Positions 1 to 6,036 of a stretch of DNA of 9,901 bases are shown here, piece after piece (positions within the stretch are counted from its first letter, which is position 1; the number at the start of each line of letters is the position of its first letter). The DNA lies in the NCBI GenBank assembly GCA_023433855.1, contig JAEYTV010000167.1:1-9901 (forward strand), given 5' to 3'. The position numbers and the translations under genes were made by a program. The notes beneath the pieces are model-generated. The model was given only the letters and a program-made list of their open reading frames with translations, searched no databases and was not told the origin of the DNA. Source of the stretch: Pseudomonadota bacterium (GTDB taxonomy: Bacteria > Pseudomonadota > Alphaproteobacteria > Rhizobiales > Rhizobiaceae).

Positions 1-474
1 ATTCTCATCAACAACGCCGGGGTTGCCGACCATACGCCGATTGAAAACCTCACCAGCGAGCGCTGGCACGAGGTGATCGCTGCCAACCTGCATTCCGTCT
101 TCTATTGCTCCCGCGCTGCCTTCACCATGATGATGCAACAGAAGCGCGGGCGCATCATCAATATGGGTAGTCTCTCCTCAAAGGTGCCGCGTGCCCACAC
201 CGCAGCCTATACTGCAAGCAAATTCGCGCTCGAGGGCTTCACCCGCTCGCTCGCGGTCGATGGTCGAGAGCATGGCATTGCCGTCTCGATGGTGCATCCG
301 GGGTCGACGGTAAGTTCGCTCGTCCCCGGCGTCACCGACCAGGTACGTCCGGGTACGATGATGCCCCGTGATGTCGCGCGGATCGTAGTGCTCATGGCAA
401 CTCTTCCCGATGACGTAAACCTCTACGAAAGCATCGTCCTGCCCGTCGAGATGCCGTTCCTCGGACGAGGCTGA
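1..474 (+). CDS. SDR family NAD(P)-dependent oxidoreductase, C-terminal part (5' end outside window)
   Basis: The last 157 codons of a short-chain dehydrogenase/reductase are present, open at the left edge and ending with TGA at 472-474. The N-terminal TGxxxGxG cofactor motif lies outside the window. Visible, numbered within the fragment: NNAG at 4-7, a helix Asn (N29), catalytic Ser in NMGS (S57), the YxxxK pair (Y70 and K74 in YTASK) and HPGS at 99-102, which replaces the usual PG-T loop. The family oxidises alcohols or reduces ketones, usually as soluble cytoplasmic oligomers. It lies 95 bases upstream of ech1 on the same strand, so it may act on a side-chain hydroxyl or keto group of the same substrate, but the substrate cannot be read from this fragment. 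FabG-like assignment in a general database would not show a role in fatty acid synthesis. Family is sure, role is not. Confidence 0.93.
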   Translation: MLINNAGVADHTPIENLTSERWHEVIAANLHSVFYCSRAAFTMMMQQKRGRIINMGSLSSKVPRAHTAAYTASKFALEGFTRSLAVDGREHGIAVSMVHPGSTVSSLVPGVTDQVRPGTMMPRDVARIVVLMATLPDDVNLYESIVLPVEMPFLGRG

Positions 475-517
475 TCGACAAGGTCGCAATTGGAACGCGA
501 GGGGGTACACAACTGCC

Positions 518-546
518 TTGACGTATATTCGGCTCCCTGATATCGA
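518..546 (+). promoter_or_regulatory. possible sigma-70-type promoter before ech1
   Basis: TTGACG at 518-523 matches the -35 consensus in five of six bases. A weak -10 candidate, TATCGA (541-546), follows after a 17-base spacer. It lies in the 95-base gap between the SDR stop and the ech1 start, the most natural place for a promoter driving ech1 and the genes after it. The -10 match is poor (three of six), so this is tentative. Confidence 0.3.
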
Positions 547-561
547 TGCCGGGTCAGGGAG
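533..561. promoter_or_regulatory. perfect 8-base inverted repeat, candidate operator or RNA hairpin over the ech1 SD
   Basis: CTCCCTGA at 533-540 is the exact reverse complement of TCAGGGAG at 554-561, with 13 bases between the arms. The right arm contains the GGAG used as the SD of ech1. The left arm falls between the -35 and -10 candidates. If transcription starts upstream of 533, the arms could pair in RNA and hide the SD. If it starts near 553, the repeat fits a DNA operator for a dimeric repressor. MarR-type repressors commonly control hydroxycinnamate genes, but no regulator gene is visible here. The repeat itself is certain; its function is inference. Confidence 0.45.
556..561 (+). promoter_or_regulatory. 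ribosome binding site that decides the ech1 start
   Basis: AGGGAG, containing GGAG at 558-561, ends 8 bases before ATG at 570. The alternative ATG at 546 has no purine-rich SD in front of it, so 570 is the better start. Confidence 0.7.
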
Positions 562-569
562 ATGTCGTC

Positions 570-1427
570 ATGGAAAACAAGTCCGCTGCCCCCGATCCGG
601 TCGCTCGTCCATGGGGCGAATACGTCACTGTGGACTTCGAGGAGGGCATCGCCTGGGTCACCCTCAACCGGCCCAGGCAGCGTAACGCGATAAACCCGGG
701 CATCGTCTGGGAAATGAATGCCATCATGGATGCGCTGGAAGAAGACGAGCGCTGCAGGGTGATGGTCGTCACCGGAGCTGGTGAATCCTTTTCGGCGGGC
801 ATGGACCTCAAGGAATACTTCCGCGCGACCGACAAGGTGCCGCCGATTCAACGCGAGCGCCTGTTCCGCGCGAATGCCGCATGGCAATGGCGCCGCATGA
901 TGTATTATCCCAAGCCGACCATCTCGATGGTCAACGGCTGGTGCTTCGGCGGTGCCTTCCAGTTCCTGGTCGGCTGCGACCTCGCGATTGCTTCGGAGGA
1001 GGCGATCTTCGGGCTTTCCGAGATCAACTGGGGCATCATACCGGCGGGTATTGTCACCAAGTCGGTGTTGGAAACCATGAGCTTTCGCGACGCGATGTAC
1101 TACATCATGACGGGCGAAACCTTCACGGGCAAGCAGGCAGCAGAGATGAAGCTGGTCAACAAGGCTGTATCGCCAGATGAACTGAAAGCCGAGACCCGCA
1201 AGCTGGCTATGACGCTGATCGGCAAGAACCCGTTCGTTCTGCGCCAGGCCAAGACCGCCTGCCGCTTTACCCGTGACATGAGCTGGGAACAGGCCGGCGA
1301 ATACCTGATGGCGAAGTCCGACCAGACGGAATTGCGCGATCCGGAAAACGGCCGGAACACCGGCATGAGCCAGTTCCTTGATGAAAAATCCTTCCGTCCC
1401 GGCCTTGGCGCTTATCGCCGCGACTAG
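570..1427 (+). CDS. hydroxycinnamoyl-CoA hydratase-lyase-like crotonase (ech1)
   Basis: This 285-residue enoyl-CoA hydratase/isomerase-family protein is closest, from memory, to p-hydroxycinnamoyl (feruloyl)-CoA hydratase-lyase. That cytoplasmic enzyme hydrates the enoyl-CoA and then cleaves it to an aromatic aldehyde and acetyl-CoA. It aligns without gaps to my recollection of the Pseudomonas fluorescens enzyme with an offset of 8. Conserved: AGMDLKEYF (76-84; M78, Y83), oxyanion-hole glycines in NGWCFGGAF (122-130; G128), and the catalytic Glu in FGLSEINWG (E151). Changed: Ser123 is Q131, and Tyr239, which helps bind the phenolic hydroxyl, is M247. Length is normal. Start 570 is chosen for its SD; an in-frame ATG at 546 would add eight residues. 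The synthetase gene follows after 15 bases. It shares about 57% identity (hand count) with ech2. The retro-aldol class is likely; the exact substrate is unknown. Confidence 0.88.
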   Translation: MENKSAAPDPVARPWGEYVTVDFEEGIAWVTLNRPRQRNAINPGIVWEMNAIMDALEEDERCRVMVVTGAGESFSAGMDLKEYFRATDKVPPIQRERLFRANAAWQWRRMMYYPKPTISMVNGWCFGGAFQFLVGCDLAIASEEAIFGLSEINWGIIPAGIVTKSVLETMSFRDAMYYIMTGETFTGKQAAEMKLVNKAVSPDELKAETRKLAMTLIGKNPFVLRQAKTACRFTRDMSWEQAGEYLMAKSDQTELRDPENGRNTGMSQFLDEKSFRPGLGAYRRD

Positions 1428-1442
1428 CATGGCAAAGACGCG

Positions 1443-3563
1443 ATGTCCTATATGAAGATCCAAACTCCTGCGGCCTTCGATCTTGAGCGTCTGTTGCGCC
1501 CGCGATCCATCGCAATCGTGGGCGCATCGCCTGATCCTGCCTCGGTCGGAGGGGGTGTCTTAGCCAATCTGGAACTCTTCGAATACCGGGGCGAACTCCA
1601 TCTCGTCAGCCGGTCGCGTGACGAGATCAACGGTCGCCCCTGCGTGAAGGCGATCGGCGACCTGCCAAGAGGCGTCGACGTGGTGATCCTGATCGTGCCG
1701 CAGGCGGCGATCAGGGAGTCGATTATCGCCTGCATTGAGCGCGAAGTGGCGGGTGTCATCGTCTACTCGTCAGGTTTCGCCGAAGCCGGCGAGGAGGGGC
1801 GACAGCAGCAGGAAGAGCTTGCTGAGATCTGCCGCAAGGCTGGTATCGCCATGCTCGGCCCCAACTGCATGGGCTACACCAACTACGTCGATGGTATCCC
1901 GCTTACCTTCGAACCTGTCGACCTGCGCGGCGTGGGCGAGCGCCGCCGTGTAGCGATCGTCGCTCAAAGCGGCGCCACGGCGGCCAACATCCGTTTCGCC
2001 ATGCATGCCCGCGCCATCGCCGTGTCCTATGTCATCGCCACTGGCAATGAAGCCGTGCTTGCTGCGGAAGACCTGATCGCCTGGTTGATAGAGGACAAGG
2101 ACAATTCCGCTGTGGCGGTCTATGTCGAGCAGGTCAAGAATCCTCAGAAATTCCTGGCCGTGGCACGGCGAGCCAGACAGCTCGGCAAGCCGATCATCAT
2201 GCTCCATCCGGGGTCAAGCGAGCGCGGCAAGGCCGCGGCACAATCCCATACAGGAGCGCTCGCCGGCGACCATGCGTCGATGCAGGCAGCCGTCCGCAAC
2301 GAAGGCGTCGCTCTCGTTGATACCACGGACGAGCTTTTTGACGTGACCGCGATTCTGGTGCGCTACCCGTTGCCGCCAGTCGGGCAGGCAGGCATCGTGA
2401 CCAATTCGGGCGCTATCCGCGGCCTCTGCTTCGACTTCTGTGAACGCGTGGGGCTGCCGATCGCGACGCTGTCAGAGGAGGTCCACGCCGAACTCACCGC
2501 GCAGGTGCCGCCTTACGTGCATGTCGACAATCCGTTCGACATCGGTACGACGGGCTTTTCGAATCCCGCCGTATTCGGCACGTCTGCGGCATCCATGCTG
2601 AAGGACCCGAATGTCGGCATTGTCTTGCTGTCGCATGCAGGCGGCTCACCGCCGATGCAGGTCAAGAAGGCGGATGCCATCCTGCCGGTTGCGGTGACGG
2701 CGACAAAGCCCGTCATCCTCAATATTATCGGCGACGACTATCCCCTTGATCCCACGTTCATGAAGGCGGTGCGCGACAGTGGCATCCCCTTCTTCCGTTC
2801 GCCGGAGCGCGCCATGCGCGCCATGGCCATCGTCATGAACCATGCCGCAGCGTTAGAAGCCACCAAGGACCGGGCAGCGGGAGGTGTCCACATTTCCGGT
2901 ACGCCTGCGCCCGGCCTTGTGGTCGAGTATGAAGGCAAGCGCATTCTGTCCGAACTCGGCATCCACGTCCCGGAGGGGGCGCTGGCGAAAAATGTCGATG
3001 AGGCGGTCAAGATCGCTTTCGAGATCGGTTACCCCGTGGTGATGAAGGCGCAGGCCGCGGAACTTGCGCACAAGAGCGATGTTGGGGGTGTTGCCATCAA
3101 TCTTGCCGATGAGGCGGAACTACGCGCCGCGCACGAGAAGATGTATGCCACCATAGGCACCCACAAGCCGGGCCTCAAGCTGGACGGGGTGTTGATCGAA
3201 GGAATGGAGCGGCCTGGGCTGGAAATGGTGGTGGGTGCCAAACGTGACCAATGGGGCCCGGCAGTGCTCGTCGGCCTCGGCGGTGTCTGGATCGAGGCGC
3301 TGGCGGATGCCCGGCTTTTACCCGCCGACATCAGCCGGGCGCGTGCCGTAGAGGAAATCCGCAAGCTGAAGGCGGCCAAGCTGCTCGGACCCTTCCGGGG
3401 CCAACCGGCCCGCGATGTGGAGGCGATCGCCGACGTGGTGGTGAAGCTCGGGGCGCTGATGCGATCAACGCCGGAGATCGTCGAAGTCGATATCAATCCA
3501 CTGGTCGTCTACGGCGAGGGAGAGGGGGTTCTGGCTCTGGACGCGCTGTTCGTGGTGCAGTGA
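1443..3563 (+). CDS. ADP-forming acyl-CoA synthetase (acetate-CoA ligase / feruloyl-CoA synthetase FerA type), single chain
   Basis: This 706-residue protein has the full fused alpha-beta layout of NDP-forming acyl-CoA synthetases. An N-terminal CoA-binding Rossmann domain (about 13-140; SIAIVGASP) is followed by succinyl-CoA-synthetase-like domains with the phosphohistidine motif QSHTGALAGD (H269), and a C-terminal ATP-grasp domain (about 490-706; K535, HKSDVGGV, and EVDINPL with D683 and N685). The reaction is acid + CoA + ATP to acyl-CoA + ADP + Pi through phosphohistidine. Most characterised members use small acids, but FerA of Sphingobium SYK-6, a feruloyl-CoA synthetase, is of this type. 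Its place between two hydratase-lyase genes favours an aryl-propenoic or aryl-propanoic acid here. No strong SD precedes ATG 1443; a second ATG lies at 1452. Translation may be coupled to ech1, which stops 15 bases upstream. Family is sure; substrate is inferred from context. Confidence 0.92.
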   Translation: MSYMKIQTPAAFDLERLLRPRSIAIVGASPDPASVGGGVLANLELFEYRGELHLVSRSRDEINGRPCVKAIGDLPRGVDVVILIVPQAAIRESIIACIEREVAGVIVYSSGFAEAGEEGRQQQEELAEICRKAGIAMLGPNCMGYTNYVDGIPLTFEPVDLRGVGERRRVAIVAQSGATAANIRFAMHARAIAVSYVIATGNEAVLAAEDLIAWLIEDKDNSAVAVYVEQVKNPQKFLAVARRARQLGKPIIMLHPGSSERGKAAAQSHTGALAGDHASMQAAVRNEGVALVDTTDELFDVTAILVRYPLPPVGQAGIVTNSGAIRGLCFDFCERVGLPIATLSEEVHAELTAQVPPYVHVDNPFDIGTTGFSNPAVFGTSAASMLKDPNVGIVLLSHAGGSPPMQVKKADAILPVAVTATKPVILNIIGDDYPLDPTFMKAVRDSGIPFFRSPERAMRAMAIVMNHAAALEATKDRAAGGVHISGTPAPGLVVEYEGKRILSELGIHVPEGALAKNVDEAVKIAFEIGYPVVMKAQAAELAHKSDVGGVAINLADEAELRAAHEKMYATIGTHKPGLKLDGVLIEGMERPGLEMVVGAKRDQWGPAVLVGLGGVWIEALADARLLPADISRARAVEEIRKLKAAKLLGPFRGQPARDVEAIADVVVKLGALMRSTPEIVEVDINPLVVYGEGEGVLALDALFVVQ

Positions 3564-3633
3564 AGCCGGGAAAGCCTTGAAGGGCCTAAGACCCGCGCCT
3601 GCTGATCGGCATTTCGCAAGTCGTCTGTCACGA

Positions 3634-3640
3634 GGGAGGA
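3634..3640 (+). promoter_or_regulatory. strong SD before tandem GTG starts of the aldehyde dehydrogenase gene
   Basis: GGGAGGA is followed by AACC and two consecutive in-frame GTG codons (3645 and 3648). Measured from GGAGG, spacing is 5 bases to the first and 8 to the second, so either may be used and the N-terminus is uncertain by one residue. No ATG is available nearby in frame. Confidence 0.75.
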
Positions 3641-3644
3641 AACC

Positions 3645-5090
3645 GTGGTGCAGCCTCAAAGTTATGGCGAGCTGAAACTCTTCGTTGATGGCGAGTGGCT
3701 CGGGTCTCAACGCCGTGTTACCGAGGACGTCATCAACCCGGCGACTGGAGAGGCGATCGGCAGCCTGCCCCATGCGACAGTCGAAGATCTGGATCGCGCC
3801 GTCGCCGCCGCCTCGCGCGCCTTCAGGACATGGCGCACCATCACGGCATACGACCGCGCCAAGATTATCCGCAAGGCGGCCGACATTCTCCGCGAGCGTG
3901 CCGAAGCCATCGGGCCGCGCATGACGCTGGACCAGGGCAAGCCGATTGGCGAGGCGATTGCGGAAGTTCATATCTCCGCCGACATCCTGGACTGGACCGC
4001 AGACGAGGGCCGCCGCACCTATGGCCGCGTGATCCCATCCCGCCTGCCGGGGGCGCGCTGGTTCGTCACCAAGGAGCCGGTCGGCCCGGTCGCCGGTTTC
4101 ACGCCGTGGAACTTCCCCGGCGTCATCCCGGCGCGCAAGATCTCGGCGGCTCTCGCAGCCGGCTGCACAATGGTCATCAAACCCTCCGAAGAGACGCCGT
4201 CGGCCGTTCTGGAAATCGCCCGTGCGCTGCAGGATGCGGGGCTGCCGGACGGCGTCTTGAACGTGGTGCACGGTAAGCCGGCTGCAGTCTCCGAACAACT
4301 GATTGGTTCCGATGGCATCCGCAAGATCACCTTTACCGGCTCCACCAATGTCGGAAAGCAGCTTGCGGCGCTTGCTGCCCAGGCGGGAGTGAAGCGCACC
4401 ACGATGGAGCTCGGCGGTCATGCGCCGGTCCTGATCTTCGAGGATGCCGATATTGATCAGGCCATCCAGGTCATGGTGCATGCAAAATATCGAAACGCCG
4501 GGCAGGTCTGCATTTCGCCGACGCGGTTCTACGTGCATGAGAGCGTTCATGACAGGTTCGTCGACGGTTTTGCGAAGGCGGCCGCGGTGCTAAAGGTCGG
4601 CGACGGCCTCGATCCGCACACGCAGATGGGACCGCTGGCCAACAGCCGCCGTGTTCCGGCTATGGAACGCATGATCGCCGACGCGGTCGAACGCGGTGCC
4701 AAGGTCAAGGCAGGCGGCGAGCGCGGCAGCAATCGGGGCTATTTCTTCCAGCCGACGGTTCTTGCGGACGTGCCCTCCGGTGCCATCATCATGAACGAGG
4801 AACCGTTCGGCCCGGTTGCCGTGACCGCCCGCTTCTCCTCATTCGACGAGGTTATCGAGCAGGCCAATCGCCTGCCTTACGGCCTTGCCTCCTACGCCTT
4901 CACGCAGTCCGCGAAGACGGCTGCCATGGTCAGCGATGCGTTAGAGGCCGGTATGGTCGGCATCAACAATAACGCGATATCCATGACGGAGACTCCGTTT
5001 GGCGGCGTAAAGCAGAGCGGCTACGGCTCGGAGGGCGGCTCGGAGGGTATGGAAGCCTATCTTGTCACCAAGTTCACCAGCCAGTCGTAA
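3645..5090 (+). CDS. NAD(P)-dependent aldehyde dehydrogenase, probably for the lyase product
   Basis: This 481-residue protein has the normal length and all hallmarks of the ALDH superfamily: TPWNFP (153-158, with N156), the cofactor lysine in IKPSE (K179), FTGSTNVGK (230-238), the general base in MELGG (E255) and the catalytic cysteine in NAGQVCIS (C289). The C-terminal FGGVKQSGYG stretch is also intact. It oxidises an aldehyde to the acid with NAD(P)+ in the cytoplasm. The sequence resembles the succinate-semialdehyde/vanillin-type group, and Arg residues in IPARK (R164) and YRNAGQ (R283) also occur in semialdehyde dehydrogenases, so family similarity alone cannot name the substrate. Its position 9 bases before ech2 and downstream of ech1 and the synthetase makes the aldehyde released by the hydratase-lyases the best guess. 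Translation begins at a GTG after a strong SD. An 81-base gap separates it from the synthetase. Confidence 0.93.
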   Translation: MVQPQSYGELKLFVDGEWLGSQRRVTEDVINPATGEAIGSLPHATVEDLDRAVAAASRAFRTWRTITAYDRAKIIRKAADILRERAEAIGPRMTLDQGKPIGEAIAEVHISADILDWTADEGRRTYGRVIPSRLPGARWFVTKEPVGPVAGFTPWNFPGVIPARKISAALAAGCTMVIKPSEETPSAVLEIARALQDAGLPDGVLNVVHGKPAAVSEQLIGSDGIRKITFTGSTNVGKQLAALAAQAGVKRTTMELGGHAPVLIFEDADIDQAIQVMVHAKYRNAGQVCISPTRFYVHESVHDRFVDGFAKAAAVLKVGDGLDPHTQMGPLANSRRVPAMERMIADAVERGAKVKAGGERGSNRGYFFQPTVLADVPSGAIIMNEEPFGPVAVTARFSSFDEVIEQANRLPYGLASYAFTQSAKTAAMVSDALEAGMVGINNNAISMTETPFGGVKQSGYGSEGGSEGMEAYLVTKFTSQS

Positions 5091-5094
5091 GGAG
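5089..5094 (+). promoter_or_regulatory. SD of ech2 overlapping the aldehyde dehydrogenase stop codon
   Basis: AAGGAG begins inside the TAA stop (5088-5090) of the aldehyde dehydrogenase gene and ends 5 bases before ATG 5100. This suggests translational coupling of the two genes and fixes the ech2 start. Confidence 0.75.
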
Positions 5095-5099
5095 CGGCC

Positions 5100-5942
5100 A
5101 TGGCTATCGAAGCAAGCGATATCGGCGGTGAGAACGTCAAGGTCGAATTCGAGGACGGGATCGCCTGGGTAAAACTGAATCGTCCGGAAAAACGCAACGC
5201 CATGAGCGTCGGCCTGGCGCAAGACATGATCCGTGTGCTCGACGAACTGGAGGTCGACGATCGCGCCGGCGTCATCATCCTGACCGGTGAGGGGGAGGCC
5301 TTTTCGGCCGGCATGGACCTCAAGGATTTCTTCCGCGCCACTGACGGTGTCTCTGACGTGCGACGCATGCGTGCCTACCGCTCCACGCGCGCATGGCAAT
5401 GGCGGTTGCTGATGCACTACGCCAAGCCGACGATCGCCGTGGTCAACGGTTGGTGCTTTGGCGGCGCATTTACGCCGCTGATCTGCTGCGATCTCGCGAT
5501 CGCATCGGAAGACGCCGTCTTCGGCCTTTCGGAGATCAACTGGGGCGTCATTCCCGGCGGCGTCGTTTCCAAGGCGATTTCAACGCTGATGAACGACCGC
5601 AAGGCCATGTACTATGTCATGACTGGTGAAAAGTTCGACGGCAAGGTTGCCGAACAGCTTGGGCTGGTGAACGAGGCCGTTCCGGCCGACAAACTCCGCG
5701 AACGTACCGTGGAGATCGCTCGCGTCCTGCTCGCGAAGAACCCGACCGTGCTTCGCCAGGCTCGCATGGCGTACAAGTATGTGCGCGAGATGACGTGGGA
5801 GGAATCGGCCGAGTACCTTACCGCAAAGGCGGATCAGACAACCTTCGTTGATCCGGAACGGGGCCGGGAAAAGGGGCTGTCCCAGTTCCTTGATGCGAAG
5901 ACCTATCGTCCGGGACATGGGGTCTACAAGCGGGAGGAGTGA
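5100..5942 (+). CDS. second hydroxycinnamoyl-CoA hydratase-lyase-like crotonase (ech2)
   Basis: This 280-residue paralogue of ech1 is about 57% identical by ungapped hand count. Conserved core: AGMDLKDFF (70-78; M72), NGWCFGGAF (116-124; G122) and FGLSEINWG with the catalytic Glu (E145). Relative to the Pseudomonas feruloyl-CoA hydratase-lyase as I recall it (offset 2), Tyr75 is F77, Ser123 is T125 and Tyr239 is T241, so both tyrosines that hold the substrate's 4-hydroxyl group are missing. Hydration and retro-aldol cleavage chemistry is still plausible because the catalytic Glu and oxyanion hole remain. It may act on a related substrate with a different ring pattern, or chiefly as a hydratase. 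It is coupled to the aldehyde dehydrogenase (9 bases), consistent with aldehyde hand-off. The dehydrogenase fusion gene starts 94 bases downstream. Family sure, substrate open. Confidence 0.88.
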   Translation: MAIEASDIGGENVKVEFEDGIAWVKLNRPEKRNAMSVGLAQDMIRVLDELEVDDRAGVIILTGEGEAFSAGMDLKDFFRATDGVSDVRRMRAYRSTRAWQWRLLMHYAKPTIAVVNGWCFGGAFTPLICCDLAIASEDAVFGLSEINWGVIPGGVVSKAISTLMNDRKAMYYVMTGEKFDGKVAEQLGLVNEAVPADKLRERTVEIARVLLAKNPTVLRQARMAYKYVREMTWEESAEYLTAKADQTTFVDPERGREKGLSQFLDAKTYRPGHGVYKREE

Positions 5943-5943
5943 G

Positions 5944-6008
5944 GCTTCGCCATAACATGACGACGAAGCGCGACCGCTCCTCTAACTCCTGCGTCGTGGG
6001 GTTCCACG
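5944..6008 (+). other. two small predicted hairpins in the ech2-dehydrogenase gap
   Basis: The 94-base gap holds GCTTCG/CGAAGC (5944-5949 with 5964-5969, 14-base loop) and CGTGG/CCACG (5995-5999 with 6004-6008, GGTT loop). Neither is followed by a T-run, so they do not look like intrinsic terminators. They could be mRNA processing or attenuation structures, or chance in GC-rich DNA. Confidence 0.2.
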
Positions 6009-6036
6009 CCGCCGAGATAGCCGACGAGAGCTCACC

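Noticed and set aside
546..569. Upstream ATG at 546 as the ech1 start
   Set aside because: No SD in front of it and it lies within the inverted repeat spacer; ATG 570 has AGGGAG at 8 bases spacing and gives a normal family length.
423..1463. Long - strand open frame (346 codons) opposite ech1
   Set aside because: Antisense shadow of GC-biased codons in ech1; no recognisable domain, and the + strand frame has clear family motifs. The similar antisense frames at 3465-4550, 7198-8022 and 8425-9357 are rejected for the same reason.
3564..3644. Terminator or small gene in the 81-base synthetase-aldehyde dehydrogenase gap
   Set aside because: No good stem-loop with T-run and no short frame with its own SD; only the strong SD of the next gene is convincing.
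5944..5969. Intrinsic terminator after ech2
   Set aside because: The stem is only 6 bases with a 14-base loop and no following T-run.
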